Source: Acorus gramineus
Taxonomy: Eukaryota > Streptophyta > Magnoliopsida > Acorales > Acoraceae
Length of the DNA stretch: 64,000 nt
Reading direction: 5' to 3'
Assembly: GCA_030737835.1 (NCBI GenBank)
Contig: CM060854.1
Coordinates: forward strand, 8,628,860 to 8,692,859
Below are positions 1 to 12,599 of the stretch, one piece after another. The notes under the pieces are model-generated. The model saw nothing but the letters and a program-made list of their open reading frames with translations. It did no database searches and was not told the DNA's origin. Positions within the stretch are counted from its first letter, which is position 1. Every line of letters begins with the position of its first letter. Position numbers and translations under genes: made by a program.

Positions 1-1215
1 TTTGTGGTCAAGCTGAGAATGCTACCTCTGTCTGTTTAGCTCGGTCCAATGAAAAATTCTTTTAAATAATCGTCAACAAACAGGTAAATTGGTCAATGTA
101 AATACTTGAATCCAAGACCTAAATAAATTAATTAGAATCCAAAAATAAAGATAATAGTCAATAAATGCTAGTATGACATTACCACAAAAAAAAAATTGCT
201 AGTGTGACAAAAATACACGGAAACTTCACTTTGAACCGTCCAACGAGACCCAGCCCCGAAACGAGTGGATCCTCTTGTACTCCTTCAAATCAGATGGTCC
301 CAATTGGTCCTTGTTCTTCTCTTTTAATGCTTCTTGTGAAAGTGGCTTTCATTCATTCATGGCTGAGATTGATTGTCAGAAAGAAAGCAAATATTTGAAC
401 TATACTTCATTCCCACAAAAAAAACATTTATTGTGTCCTTGTGGGGACAACATTAAATGGACATTGTACCATTCTGAAGGAATTCAGTTTTATGCTTCCT
501 GATTCATGAAGCTACACCATCCATTTCTTTTTGAAAACTCCACTTACACCTCCCTTTAGTACATATAAAAAAAATCATAATTAATTCTATTAAACTATTT
601 GGTACTCTTTCCTAAACATATTAATAAACATAATGCTGACCATCAGATTTTGATTGTGAAAACTTTATCAAAGTTGTGCAATTAAGGAAATGATGAGTCA
701 GACGGATCGAGATATCAATCAGTTGGTCGATTTGGATTAACCAATATTGGATGCATAGATTTCCATTCAAATTTCTTTTGTACCAATTCTGTCATTCAGT
801 GATTACGATATCATTCAGTTGGTCGATTTGGAAAACCCTAGCTCTGGCAGGAGCCCGGAGGACCTCCATACTCTCCGCCGGCCATCTTATGACATTTATA
901 TGCCAGACGAAAAACGCATTTAGACAATCTGCCGCTGAGGGACTTTCACATGGAAAGTTTCTTGGCCCCAGGGTTTAGATTCAATATCTACGTGACTCTG
1001 TCGTCGTTGGCTCAGATGTGGCCAGTGACGACACCATGTCAAATTACCGAAGTTGATTTGAAGAGTTTTTGTTTTTGAAGAATGATGTTGCTAGGATTTG
1101 ATCTCCTTTACGAATAAGGGTACTAGCTGACTTTCTCAAAATTAGATACCAATCCAAATCTCTCCAATTCCTAGGCCCTATGGTTTTGTTTCATAAGTCT
1201 TCGATCTCGAAAGTT
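1..1215. other. AT-rich intergenic stretch, no gene seen
   Basis: I find no supportable gene here. A moderately GC-rich patch at about 830-980 is open for 75 codons but resembles no family I recognise. A short phrase containing TCAGTTGGTCGATTTGGA occurs twice (about 718 and 813), so the patch is probably repeat-derived. Confidence 0.5.
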
Positions 1216-1663
1216 ATGATGTAGGACAAATTTGAAAAGAAATCAATGCAGAATATTTCATTTCAAATATGTCCTACAAATAAAGTTTTACATATGAGAT
1301 TTTGTCATTTATAGACAAATCTCATTATTTAAATCATAATAATTATTTTTATTAGTGAATTAGGAATTTAGGATTTCTAGGATCTTATGTTTTATCTTAT
1401 TAGATTTTAATCATTGTCATTGTAATTGTGTTTTTATTATTTTTAATAGAGTCATAATTCACATTATGAATATGTATTTAATGTTTGTGGCCTATATAAT
1501 GAGTGCCACCATCTTTATAAATGAACTTTTGATTAATCAATAAAATTATATTTTCTTTTGTTATTTTCCTTATGGATTCAAGGATTTTTTTGTGCATTCA
1601 AAGAGTTTATGCGATCTCAACGCTTGTTGGATTTTTTTAATCCATTTCACACTGCGTAAAGTT
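1216..1663 (+). mobile_element. Copia-type LTR relic (solo LTR or fragment)
   Basis: The stretch has LTR-like parts: a TATA-like CCTATATAATGAG near 1490, a polyadenylation-like CAATAAAATTATA near 1540, and a terminal segment ('CACACTGCG' after a 'TTTAATCCATTT' phrase) of the sort found at the 3' end of plant Copia LTRs. No gag or pol lies next to it, so it looks like a solo LTR or fragment. The left boundary is a guess. Family assignment rests on remembered resemblance. It is a fossil, of unknown age. Confidence 0.4.
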
Positions 1664-3218
1664 ACTTAAGCAAAAATATCTTAGCTATTAGATTACCATT
1701 TATATTCTCAAATAATGGCAAAAGTAGTCATTATACTTGGAGAGATGAATCGTGATTTTTTTTTTTCACCCAATGTTACAGATAAAGTAAATATCATTAC
1801 AAAATCATTAATACAAAATGAAACATGACACTATCATTATGCATAAGTGGATAGGGGATTGCTTTTGAACTATGCACAAGGCTCCAAAATATATTGATAA
1901 TATTACACCACCTTTTTATATTATTACCATACATTGTTATTTAAGGGTAAATTTGTTTTTTTTTTTAATTTACATATTATATTAAAGAACAATCATCACA
2001 ACCATTCATGTAAAAACACATAGTTAGTTTTCAAAGATAAAAATTAATTTAATTCAGAGGTATTACAATCCTTAAACTGTGGCATATGTACTTTGCCAAA
2101 ATCTTTAACGTGCTATCAAAGAGAGCATAACAGTGTGTCCCCACGAGACAAATTTCCAGCCTACGCCACCTGTGCTGAGGGGGGATGCACTGATGCAATA
2201 TTCTCTAAAGATCATACTATAGGGATTAATTCACATTTGAAAAATATGGGCTATTATGGGCAAGTAGGTACTCATCATTAATGTGTTGATAGGGACTGAT
2301 TCAACATTTTGTTTTTCTAAAGATCATAAAAAGCCACGTGAATTTCATAATTTTATGAGGATTATATTAGATTTCAATAAGTTTGTAAGATTTATCCCTG
2401 ATTTTTTTCTATCAGAAAAAAAATTTCAGATCAAGACATAGACCTTCCCACATTCATACAATATACATTGGATGACCTTTTCCCCCTCACAATCCTCAGC
2501 TACCAATTCAATGAATGTTGAATCATCTGATCGCATACATATTGAGCGGTCAAAATTAGTACCTGCTTGGAAAGCAGCGGATCCCTGGTGGACCCGAATA
2601 TCAAATGGTCCCCTGTCAAGTTTTTTTTTTTTTTTTTGTTAAATTGGTGCCCGAGGAGGTTTCATATCTTGATCTCCTTCACAGAGAGAGAGCGTGTGAA
2701 GTACATATTAATGACTGCGAGCATTGTTACACTCAGTCTCATATATTTTGTTAGTCTTTTCTATTCGCTTATGTATTTTTTTTAATATTTTTTTTTTCAT
2801 TAGAGTATTTATTTCAATTTTAATAAAAATACGTACATTGTTATATTATATGTATTAATTTTTTATATTAAAAAAAATGAACAAATTGTGATTTTTTTGT
2901 AAATTAAAAAGCTCCAGGATGAGTGGAAAAAAATACTTAATTTCCCTAGATTTAAAAGTATATATATACATAAATCATTTGCAATGGTTTAAAAACAAAT
3001 AGATATAAATATATATAAATGATAATGTTATATACCGTCCATTTTTCAACCCCAATTTCAGGTCAAGCACGTTTTGAAAATAGCATACATCATCTATTGA
3101 GATACATATATTTATATAAAAAAATGAAACATATATTCCAATGAATTGTATGGATGTAATATAAAAATATAATAAAAATTTAATCAAAGATATGGCTGCT
3201 GTGAATTTTTAAAGGGAA
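1664..3218. other. AT-rich intergenic stretch, no gene seen
   Basis: Long A and T runs and short chance frames only. I see no splice-supported exon, RNA gene or clear mobile element in this stretch. Confidence 0.5.
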
Positions 3219-3540
3219 TAGGGGTGCAATTTGGAGGTTGGAGAAACACAATCCAAACTCAACCCAACCCGACCTTTGGGTTTGAGAAGCTCTACCAGAA
3301 CCCAACCCGTTGAATTTTTTTTTTCAAGTTCAGGTTGGATTCGGGTTTGACTTGAAAAATATATTATTTTAAACAATTAAAATTTTACAAGAGTTAATTC
3401 TCCGCATAATAAAAATAAAAAAATAAAAAATTAAGAACTTTTTTATTTAGAGGATGAATATATAAAAACCATAGAAGTGAAAGATTTTAGATAAAATAAA
3501 TAAATTGTACAATTTAAATTTCATCAATGCACGTACAAAC
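3219..3540 (+). repeat. 'GGGGTGCAA' dispersed repeat, 3'-truncated copy
   Basis: It begins TAGGGGTGCAATTTGG, continues with CCCAACCCGACC/GGGTTTGAGAAGC-type sequence, then an AT-rich part with 'AATTCTCCGCATAA'. The same order of phrases occurs in the longer copy at 39753-40357, so the two are members of one dispersed family. This copy lacks the closing inverted terminus seen in the other. Confidence 0.6.
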
Positions 3541-3884
3541 ATACATAATTATGCATATCATATTTGTTTTTTCCAATACTCTTTTCAAAATGAGTCCATA
3601 TATATAAATGTTTTTCAACTTTCAATATGCACCTATCTCATATTTATATATATTACAATCTTCTTCATCAAATGTGAATATACTGGTTTAATTTCAATAT
3701 ATGATATTAAAATTATAAAGACCTAAAAAAAAAAAAATGTTATATCACTTATGTTATTATGTATAAAACACCTCCCAACATCTAGTACACGCTTTTCACG
3801 TTAATGCGACATTCATTCTTCACACCCCCAAAAAAATCGAAGGGACCCACAGACCGTGCTCGCGGAGAGCACCCGCCCCCTAAA

Positions 3885-3926
3885 GTCACGTCCACACCAG
3901 ACGCTATCCACGCCAACACCCACCCA
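3885..3926 (+). promoter_or_regulatory. Conserved upstream block of the first small-protein gene
   Basis: GTCACGTC (ACGT core) at 3885-3892 is followed by TCCACGCCAACACCCACCCA at 3907-3926. The same arrangement, with one base different in the second motif, lies at 13026-13069 ahead of the paralogous gene. In both it is 86-88 bp upstream of the TATA box. ACGT cores are the usual bZIP target; the CACCC-rich part is unassigned. Confidence 0.5.
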
Positions 3927-3992
3927 AAACGCGCGAACAGTTTAAAATAAACGGCAGGGCAATATCCACACCGAAAACCTAGAAACAGAGGA

Positions 3993-4000
3993 TATAAATA
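3993..4000 (+). promoter_or_regulatory. TATA box of the first small-protein gene
   Basis: TATAAATA sits 152 bp upstream of the ATG at 4152, in the same relative place as TATAAAA at 13137 in the paralogue. A pyrimidine-rich leader follows, as expected for a plant 5' UTR. Confidence 0.65.
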
Positions 4001-4151
4001 GAGACCAAGACCCTCCCCACCGCCTCACCCTCCATTTCTTTCTCTTTTTTTTTTATTAATATCTCTCTCTTTTGATTTTATTTGATTTTATTTGATTTTT
4101 ATTCTCCTCCCTCTCTCTGTTCTTGATTCTACAGAGAGTAGGGAGGCGAAG

Positions 4152-4361
4152 ATGTCGAAGTGCGTGGAGATATTGGATATGGGGGTGAGGATAGCGGCGA
4201 GGTTCCATTCCCACTGCCCTCAGACGGCGAGGATGTACTACAAGCCACCTCCCTCTCAATCGGACGGCGGAAAGAAAGAGACGAGAAAGGACCAACCATC
4301 GACAGGTCTCTCCCTATCAGCCGTTGATTCCACCGAGCTGATCTTCTGGTCGGCCTTTTGA
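4152..4361 (+). CDS. Small conserved plant protein, paralogue 1 (69 aa)
   Basis: Single-exon frame of 69 codons. The protein has an N-terminal block with [20 protein letters not shown] and then MYYKPP (residues about 8-33), a variable hydrophilic middle rich in Ser, Lys and Asp, and a C-terminal [10 protein letters not shown]. The second copy at 13292 keeps the first block exactly and the C-terminus nearly so, with length changes confined to the middle; this pattern of constraint argues for a real gene. No signal peptide or membrane span is evident. The ATG at 4152 is chosen because similarity with the paralogue begins there; the frame is open upstream to an ATG at 4092, but that extension is not shared. 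Function unknown to me; I would not assign one. A TATA box and conserved block lie upstream. Confidence 0.75.
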   Translation: MSKCVEILDMGVRIAARFHSHCPQTARMYYKPPPSQSDGGKKETRKDQPSTGLSLSAVDSTELIFWSAF

Positions 4362-4754
4362 AGATAGGAGTGTAATAAATAGAGAATGAACCACGGATAT
4401 TGGGTTTTTCCATGGAGGATTGAAATTGTAATTCGGAAATATATTTTTTTTTTTCTTTTAATTTTTGGGTTTATATTTTGTTTTTTATTTGAAGCATTTC
4501 ATTGGATCGGACATAGGTCAGATATACGCGTGACATCTGAGTTATGGAAGCTCGTCTCGTTCATCCCAACCCCATTAAGAAAAATTCATTTTTTTGTAGG
4601 ATGTGTTTAACGGTGCGATTGAAATGCTACCGTTCTAAAAAATCATGCTTTTTAAACTTAATTAAAAAAAAAAAAACGTTATTTTGTTAGATTTTTAATA
4701 TTTAAATTTCTGGGCCTGAAAAAAAAAAAGAGGGATTGGAAAGTTGGGGACACT

Positions 4755-5187
4755 AAGCCACCGTTTGGAACGGTGATATATTTTATTCTAAAGTATATAT
4801 TTATCTGAGCATAAGTGAATATAAATAAGAATAAAATAATTTTGTGTTTGATTGTATTTTAAATGATTTTCGCTTGTAAACGTAAGAATAAATGTTTTGT
4901 TGTTTGGATAAAATGTGAATAAAGTATGGATAATTATTTAAAAATGTAAAAAAACAATTATAATTAATTTGACAGGTGATTTATAAGAGGTGATGACAGT
5001 TTATTTGACCGTGGATTCACATATTCTTTGAGTAGAATAACCTAGGATAACTTTAATTTTCAGGGTTGATTGGAATTCATATACCACTTTATATAGCATA
5101 CTTTATCTAGGATTATTCGGAGTAAACAAACACCCTAAAATATTTATCCAGAGTTATCCAAGAGGTTATACTGGAAACAAACTGAGG
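4755..5187. mobile_element. Possible hAT-like MITE
   Basis: The left edge TAAGCCACCGTTTGGAAC and the inverted right edge (reading TTAGCCTCAGTTTGTTTCC on the other strand) share a terminal pattern typical of short non-autonomous hAT elements. The interior is AT-rich with GGATAA-type repeats. No clear target duplication was found, so the ends are approximate. Confidence 0.35.
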
Positions 5188-5212
5188 CTAAAAGAATTAT
5201 TTTCATCCATTT

Positions 5213-5411
5213 TAGCTTTGAAACACAGAGTACAACAAGAGCAGATCCAAACCCATTTGAGAGCACAGACACCCATGGTAGAGAAAGTCATGCGTAGAGA
5301 AACGTGATTCACGATAGCTCTGAAATACGGAGTCCAACCAAGAGCAGATCCAAACCCTTTTGGAAGCACGGACACCCATGGTAGAGAAAGTCATATGCAG
5401 TAGAAACATGT
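5213..5411. repeat. Two-copy tandem duplication, about 103 bp
   Basis: The phrases GAGCAGATCCAAACCC and ACACCCATGGTAGAGAAAGTCAT occur twice at a spacing of about 103 bp, with many substitutions between copies. Frames open across the repeat on the minus strand are repeat-driven, not genes. Confidence 0.7.
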
Positions 5412-5881
5412 TTCAAGAGCTTCTCTATCACGGACAAATCTGTAGCATTACACAATATATCCCATCACGAAATATGTCCCACCACAGAGTCACACGCTAT
5501 TAGATATTTTCAGCCTCACCACTTGGCGGTGGGTCTTGGGGGAGGGCAGCAGTGGTTTGGGCGGCACTGTTGCCCTCTTGCACCATATGCTTGACTGGTG
5601 GGGTTAAATGCCCCCATATTAGATTCGGATATTTTTCGTACAATGCCGAACTATTCGTTTGGAGATTATGTCAGTAGAAGATTGATTTGTTTGTTTAATT
5701 GTGTTCTGTTTGGGTCAAACAATTATAGAACCCGTGAAACTCCCAAGTTGTGAATTTTAAACTGTTGTTTGACATGTGGGATTAATTGTTTAAAAGGTAG
5801 AATTACTTTGAAGTCATGGACAAGTTAAACGTCTCTTGGTGGATTACGTGGGGTGGCTTAATGTCTTTGGCTATTATTCAA

Positions 5882-6440
5882 TATTTATTAGGGAAAAATT
5901 CATATAACCCCCCACTAAACTGATTGAAATTTATATAACTCCTTGACTTTTCTTAAAATCCATATAACTATATGAAAACACATAGAAAATTTAAATAACC
6001 ACCCGCATAAAATTTATGTTTATAGATGATGAATATTTTATGAATATTATGTTTAGTTAACCCTGGTAAAAATATAATATATCAAAAAAACCCTATAATG
6101 TGTTAAAATTGTGAAATTTTTTTCTATAAATAGATGATTTTACCCCTCCATATATGATTTGATAATATATTCAAAGAGGGTAAAATCATCGTTTTTATAG
6201 GATTTTTCACGTTTTTAACATATTGTAGTTGTTTTTTTAGTATATTGTGTTTTCAGTCAAAGTTAACCAAATGAAATATTCATAAAATATTCATTTTCTA
6301 TTAACAAAAATTTTATTCAAGGGATTATTTGAATTTACTAGGTATTTTTAGAGGATTATATGAATTTTAAGAAAAGTCAGGGAGCTATACGAATTCTAGT
6401 CAGAATTTAGGGGGTTGTATGGATTGTTCCCTATTTATTA
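5882..6440. mobile_element. Palindromic Mutator-type MITE with 9-bp target duplication
   Basis: The element 5891-6431 (541 bp) is flanked by identical 9-bp repeats TATTTATTA (5882-5890 and 6432-6440), the size made by Mutator-like transposases. Its left half reads GGGAAAAATTCATATAACCC and onward; the right half read backwards is GGGAACAATCCATACAACCC and onward. The match continues, imperfectly, almost to the centre, so the whole element can fold into one hairpin. It carries no coding sequence and must have moved with a transposase supplied in trans. The perfect duplication suggests a fairly recent insertion, while arm divergence is considerable. Confidence 0.8.
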
Positions 6441-6659
6441 TGATGGATATATAAAGAATTGGATGTTCACCATCCCTGGAAGCAATGTTTCATGTGCTAT
6501 GATTCTATGAAAAAATCAATTTAGTTACGTCTTTGTTTGTTTAATGGCATCGGTAGGCATAGAAATTTCATGAAGAATTAGTTTGGCATTTGTTTTTTTT
6601 TCATTTTTTAATTTGAATTAGGGCATGACACCCGTTCAAACTTCGGACTTATAGGAAGG

Positions 6660-9600
6660 AAAAAAAAAAAAGAGAAGGGATACTCCCACCAATCAATCCT
6701 TCGTAATTTTGTCATCATTAATTAAAAGAAATTGGTTGGTGGAGACTTTAGAGGGAGAGGGATGAGAAGGAAATAGAGGAAGACAGGAGGTGGAGGGACA
6801 GAGGCAAAAGGCCAATCCCCAAGGGGTCTGACTCTGAGATAAGAAAATTTAGGTGGGGTCCTAAGTCAAATCATAAAATGGGGTCCTATATATGTATATT
6901 GAAATTTTTGAGTTAATGTTTTAATCATGTTAGTAATAAAAAGATCAAGACTAAGCAAAAAATTCATCGAGTTCTTCTTTAAAAAGAAAAAAAAATCACA
7001 AAAATAAGATCATTTCTTTTATAGAAAATAAATAAATCCCTATAAAATAGAGTATACTAAAAATATATTAAATATATAAAGATACAGATGAAATTTTTTA
7101 AAAATCACAAAAAAAATACTTTTCATAATGATGCCAACAAAGATTACATTTTCAAATAAAACTTATAAATTTAAATTTAAAATAAATAGGAAGACATATT
7201 CAAATTATTTTTAAAAAAAATTTAATTTTAGAGTGTTGTTACACATAGTTTTTATTCCAGCCTCAATTCCAGTCTCATATGCGTCGATGAAAAATTATCA
7301 AAGCGTATACTGACTTTAGCAATGCATATATGCTATTTATTAGAGGTATATGTTTCACTTATTGTAAAAACATGTACCTTATTAGATGATGTATACTATT
7401 TTAAAAAAATTCAAAACACTTTTAAATTGAATTTAGGACTACAAAATAAATTGAATGTAAAATTATTATTAAATTTAATTTTGCTCCCCCACCCCCACAT
7501 AGCCCTCTTCGGCCCTGTCGCCCATCTTTATCTCTCCTTCTTCCTCTCTCTCGCTTTTCGTGGTGTCCTTCACCTACTGCCCTTCTACTGCCTCCTACCA
7601 CTTTCATTTCTCTCTTTCTCTCTCCTTACCCTCCCTCCTATTGTCTCATCAACCATTCTTTTGTTGGTGCCGATAGAGGATTGGTTGGTGTGAGTTAATG
7701 CTCAAAAAAAAATATATAAAAATATATGCATATAGTTTATACGAGTATGTACTTTAATTTTTATAAAATAACATATTATTTTAACTAAGTATGTAATGCA
7801 AAAAAACATTCAAAATGCGTGCGAGACAGCAAATTGGGTGAGCGGTAATTGCATTAGAAAGGAGGCAAGAGAAGTAATGCCAATTATGACTTTTTGACCG
7901 GTGAAAGCTCAACAAAAGAATTTCTCAATTTGATTCTTGAAGTGAAAGTCAGGTTTATGCCAAAATCTCCACTGAAACATACACTTTTGCATTTAAAAAG
8001 TCGCGTATCGAAGCCAAATTGACCTGAACGCAACTTTTTCTTTTTTTAAAAAAAAACTACTCATTCGCATTCTCCTTCTTCTTGCGTAACCAAAAAAATT
8101 ATATTTGTAATCGTATTCGTGTTCTATTAGAAGGAGATTTTTGGTAATGAGAAATTTAACCTCTGAATCAAAATTATCAAGCTAACCCTAGGACACTATG
8201 GAGTTCATTAAGACATCCACATGTAAACCTTAACCCCCCGTATTGTGTGGAACATAAGGCAAGAATAATGAAGAATAGATGAGAATAACTAAAAAAAGTT
8301 GTTTGTTTTGATAGAATAAACCCTGATAGTTATGTCTGGATAAGCTAGGATAAGGCCTGATAACTATTCTAAGAAAATGGTGGAATTGCTTATCAAGGCT
8401 TATCTATACCAATGGATAAAAATACCCTTCTCTGTCATTTTAAAAAATTTATCTCACTTAACAGACTCACACAGATTCCAAAAACTGTCACATCTATCAA
8501 ATCAATCATATATCTCTCACACTATTCCCACGGGGTATAATTGTCATTTAAAAAATCATAAACTCTTATTCATCACTTATCAACCATTTATCATCACTTT
8601 ATCCAAGGTGAACCAAACAACAAAAAAATTATTTTTACGTTTTCCAGTGAGAATAACAAAAAAGACAACCAAACAAAAAGTTGCTTATTCAACTTGGATT
8701 GTTATCTATCCCAGTATAGCTATCGGGAGCAAATAACCTAATGTCACACCCCATAAAACTTCTTAGGCCATTGTTTGGGTAGTGGAATATGTAGAGAATA
8801 AGGTGGAATAAGGTTGATTTAGCACAAAAGTCTATTTATTTGCAAAAAAATAAATGGAGAGCTATACCAGGATAGATGGAAATAAACTAGTATTAGTATT
8901 ATATGTCTCATATGAAATTGTATTAATCTATCTAATTTATTTTACTAATATAAGGGGTTTCATATGTCAAATCATTTGTCATCATATCCACATCTTACAT
9001 CATTTTTTATTTTTTATAATTCATTATCCACGTCTTATTCATCTTTTATCTTAAATTATCCATGATCACCCTAAAAATCAGACGCTTAATCATTATATTT
9101 CTTAACGAGAATAATTAAAAAAACATAATAAAACATAAAATGATTTATTTTTTATTTATATTGAAATGCATGTGATCGATGACGTGTCGTGTGTGTGTGT
9201 AAAATTCAAATTCCTCATACATGTGGCATGTTAGAGAACCACCAATGGGTTCATATCGTACAGGCCCAAAGACTCACAGCTGTAGACAGACTTTTAGGGT
9301 TTCCAAAAAGAGACAAAGTTACACTCAGTATATTTTAATGGTCCAGACCGCTAGTATTTTATTTTTTTATAAAATCATTTATATTATGTGATGAGATATG
9401 TACTTAAATAAAATGTAAAGGATTAGTTTGATATTCATTTTCTCTATCTACTATCTACTGGAACACCCATAATAATTGTGTTTAGAAACATCCATACCGG
9501 TATTCATCCGGGACATCACAAATCAAATTTCTTTTGCCATGGAACTTATTATAATGTTTTTTTTTCTAAGAAACGGTATACAATTACAACCTATTAGAAA

Positions 9601-10974
9601 TTTATTTTTAGTGATGAAGAATTCTCTTTGTAGTTCAAAGTTATCAAACTGACCCCAATAGATATACTGCAATTAATTGAATAATATCATTCATAGAAAA
9701 TATAAATTTTCAACAAAGCATGTACATCGATACAATGGATGGAGAGGGCTAACGAGATATATTATATATAGGACTGCATCAAGATATATAACTCGTTTGA
9801 ATTTTTTTACATTTTCTATAAATGAAATCAATGAAATCATTGTAATATTTTTTGTACATTTCATAAAAGAATATATCTTATTAGATGAAATGTATGATTT
9901 TTTATTTTTTTAAAATTATTATATGTGTTTTAGATTGTAAAATAGATTAATTTTTTAAAAAATATAGTGTAAATAAAAGGAGCACGTTGAACTGTCTAAA
10001 CAATTGCCAAGCTGTAAAGCAGCAGATCTCTCCCTCAAATGAGAAGGTCCATAGTTGGCCTCATTTAAAGGTTGTGAAATGGACGTATCATTTTCCTTTA
10101 TTAATAGCTGAGATTGATAGTTAGAGAGAAACCAATCATTTGAACTGCTCAAATCTATACTTATTAGACCCTCTAACAAAACCAAATAAAAGGATTTATT
10201 ATTCATATGGGTCGTGTAGGTATCATCAATTATGCATCATTGGGAAATTCAATTTTTTATTCATCTTGTTGGTTTTTGAAAAGTTTTTTTCAATATTGAA
10301 TTTTCAAGATTTTATATTTACTATGAAAAATATATTAATATATTTTGACATCAAACTTTTAATCCCCCACATGATTTCAAATAATCACCCATTAATACAT
10401 GGCTTGAAAATAATATAGACAAGGGCCATTATTAGATGGGGATGTGTACTTAGCATGTGGATATGGATTTTGACATGATTTTTGTGTTTTAACAAGTAAA
10501 ATAGGTACATTGGACTCTAATTATGAATTTAAATATAGAAGGTTTATGTATGTAGGATTCCTAGATGAACCTAGCTGGTAGCTAAGTTGAATTGAACCAC
10601 ATTTAAAGCATTAACTATGCAAGATTTATGTATGTAGGATGTCTACAATAAACCTAGGTTGGAATAAATCTTATTTAAGGTATTGAATATGCAAGGTTCT
10701 TAGTCCAATGATGCACTTTTGTTGGATACATGAAGAAAATAAAAGAGTTTATTTATGTACCTTAATCTTGCCATCACTATTGAATATGAAACAATGAACC
10801 ATGCATGAAATATTTATAAGTCCATTATTCTTAATTGATCGAGTATCTTGAATTTGGAGAGGACTCTTGGGTTGCATAGAAGCATATATGAAGGGTTGAT
10901 CTCATGTCGTATGTCATTCCATCCATCCAAGTCACAAATTGAGAATTCATTTAGAGATAGAGAGAGAGAAAGAG

Positions 10975-11018
<44 letters not shown>

Positions 11019-11440
11019 CTTGTGAGAAACTGAGAATTGTGAGAGATAGCCCACGCGTGCTATTAGTCCAGTAGTCTGAGTGTTTTTTTGTGATAGAGTT
11101 TTGAGCCAATTTCTGATTTCACCTAAGAGTGCACAGTGTGTGGGTTTGTTGGATCATGCGACAGTTCGGTTCATGATTTCTACATCGTGATGAGCGGAAT
11201 AAAGTCTTAAGCGTCACAACGGGCTTCTCTCATTCAAATTTTTGTGAACCCCAAAATACCCTCTCTCTTATATGTATAAATATCATAAAATACTTTTAAA
11301 ATTCTAGCACATGGTGAAACTATAGCGGGAACAGTTCAAACCAAACAACATTGATCAACAACTAAAAAGACCACCTATGCATCACCTTGCATCGGGAAAG
11401 GAGTAAATATGGGTGGATTAATACTAAGATCATCCGCTAA
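6660..11440. other. AT-rich intergenic stretch with MITE debris and microsatellites
   Basis: I see no supportable gene. The stretch includes MITE-like sequence at about 8225-8735 whose right arm resembles 23225-23375, a further fragment at about 8765-9075, and a (GA)n microsatellite at about 10960-11015. Open frames here (for example 7322-7693) are pyrimidine-rich or AT-rich and show no family resemblance. Confidence 0.5.
8640..8735 (-). repeat. Arm of a dispersed MITE family
   Basis: Read on the minus strand this segment contains 'GATAGCTATACTGGGATAGATAA' and then a T-rich 'GTTTGGTTGTC' phrase. The plus strand at 23250-23330 carries the same order with scattered changes (CGATAGTTATACCGAGATAG, then TTATTTGGATGCC). 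Both are presumably ends of one family of short elements. Confidence 0.5.
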
Positions 11441-11444
11441 TCTA

Positions 11445-11648
11445 AGGAGCCATTTGAAAGTACGTCCCGTCCGAGTTTGCGTCAAATCTCTAAAACAAAC
11501 AAAAAAACGATTTCTGCATTTGACGACCAACCTATGCAATTTATGTGTATTTTTTTATACTTCTCCGATAGGTTAATTCAATGCTTTTCAAATTACCGCT
11601 CGCTTCCCTAATGCGGTGACCCTGAACGCACTCCCAGACAGACCCTGA
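11445..11648. mobile_element. Possible short MITE
   Basis: The left edge AGGAGCCATTTGAAAGTACGT and the inverted right edge AGGGTCTGTCTGGGAGTGCGT are similar in length and order of bases. A further copy of the left edge type (GGTCCGTTTGAGAGTACGT) starts at about 12013. No target duplication was established. Confidence 0.35.
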
Positions 11649-12114
11649 GTATCATTTAAAAGTAAAGCCTGAAGTGTGAACCCACACCAGGAAATGTCAG
11701 CAAAAAAGAAAGTGCTCCTAACAAATGTGCAATAGGATTTGGGGATGCAAAAAAAGGCAATCAATCAACCCATCCAAAGACCAAGGAATAAACACTTTAT
11801 TTAAACCGACCAACTTTTATTTTTTTGTTCATTTTTGTTCATTGAAGAATGCAAGTTGGAATGCATCGTATCCCTCGTGGACCCCATATCAGATGGTCCT
11901 CCCTGTCCGGCCTCATTTAATGGCCATCAAAATAAACTTTTTTTTTTTTCTCACAACCACTAATTATAATTTTTTTTATATAAATGTTCTTTGTTTTTGT
12001 TTAACAAATTTAAGGTCCGTTTGAGAGTACGTTTAGGGAGCGTTTGAGCCCTCTAAAAGATAAAAATATCCTTGAAGGATTTTTACATTTAATTGTGCAG
12101 ACATTGCAATTTAA

Positions 12115-12432
12115 AAATTAAATACCCTCTAAAATACTGCAATTTCTACACAATTAAATGTAAAAATTCTTCAGGGGCATTTTTGTCTTTTACATGTACC
12201 AATTTGTCTTTACAATTATTTATAAGGACTGTAATGTCTATCCAATTAAATGTAAAAATCTTTCAGGAGCAATTTTGTCTTTTGCAAAGACTAATTTGTC
12301 TTTATGATTGTTTAGAGGGACTGCAATGTATACACAATTTAATGTAAAAGTCTTTCAGGGGTAATTTTATCTTTTGTAGGGACTAATTTGTCTTTATGAC
12401 TGTTTATAAGGACTTCAATGTCAACACAATTA
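12115..12432 (+). repeat. Tandem repeat, period about 92 bp, about 3.5 copies
   Basis: The phrase ACACAATTAAATGTAAAAAT followed by CTTTCAGGGGCATTTTTGTC recurs near 12147, 12239 and 12330, and a decayed partial copy follows near 12420. Spacing is 91-92 bp. Copies differ by scattered substitutions. Confidence 0.75.
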
Positions 12433-12599
12433 TATGTGACTGAATATTCTGGGAATATTCCGTTAAGTTTGGATAGAAATTTAACTCAGGGATGATAATT
12501 GGGTTTTTCTGAGTTTTCAGGGACTCGTACGTCTGTCCTAATTTTAGTAGGGACTTATATGGGTTTTTCCATGTTTGTAGGGACTTAGATGTTTTTAAC

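Noticed and set aside
751-978. 75-codon frame in a GC-richer patch
   Set aside because: Protein-like composition but no known motif, and short phrases of it recur nearby; likely repeat-derived.
4092-4151. N-terminal extension of the first small-protein gene
   Set aside because: The frame is open, but the extension is not shared by the paralogue and derives from the pyrimidine-rich leader.
7322-7693. 123-codon plus-strand frame
   Set aside because: Its C-terminal half is translated from a CT-rich low-complexity stretch and its first half from AT-rich spacer; no family resemblance or splice signals.
8377-8736. 119-codon plus-strand frame
   Set aside because: Covers a MITE-like repeat also seen at 23225-23375; no protein resemblance.
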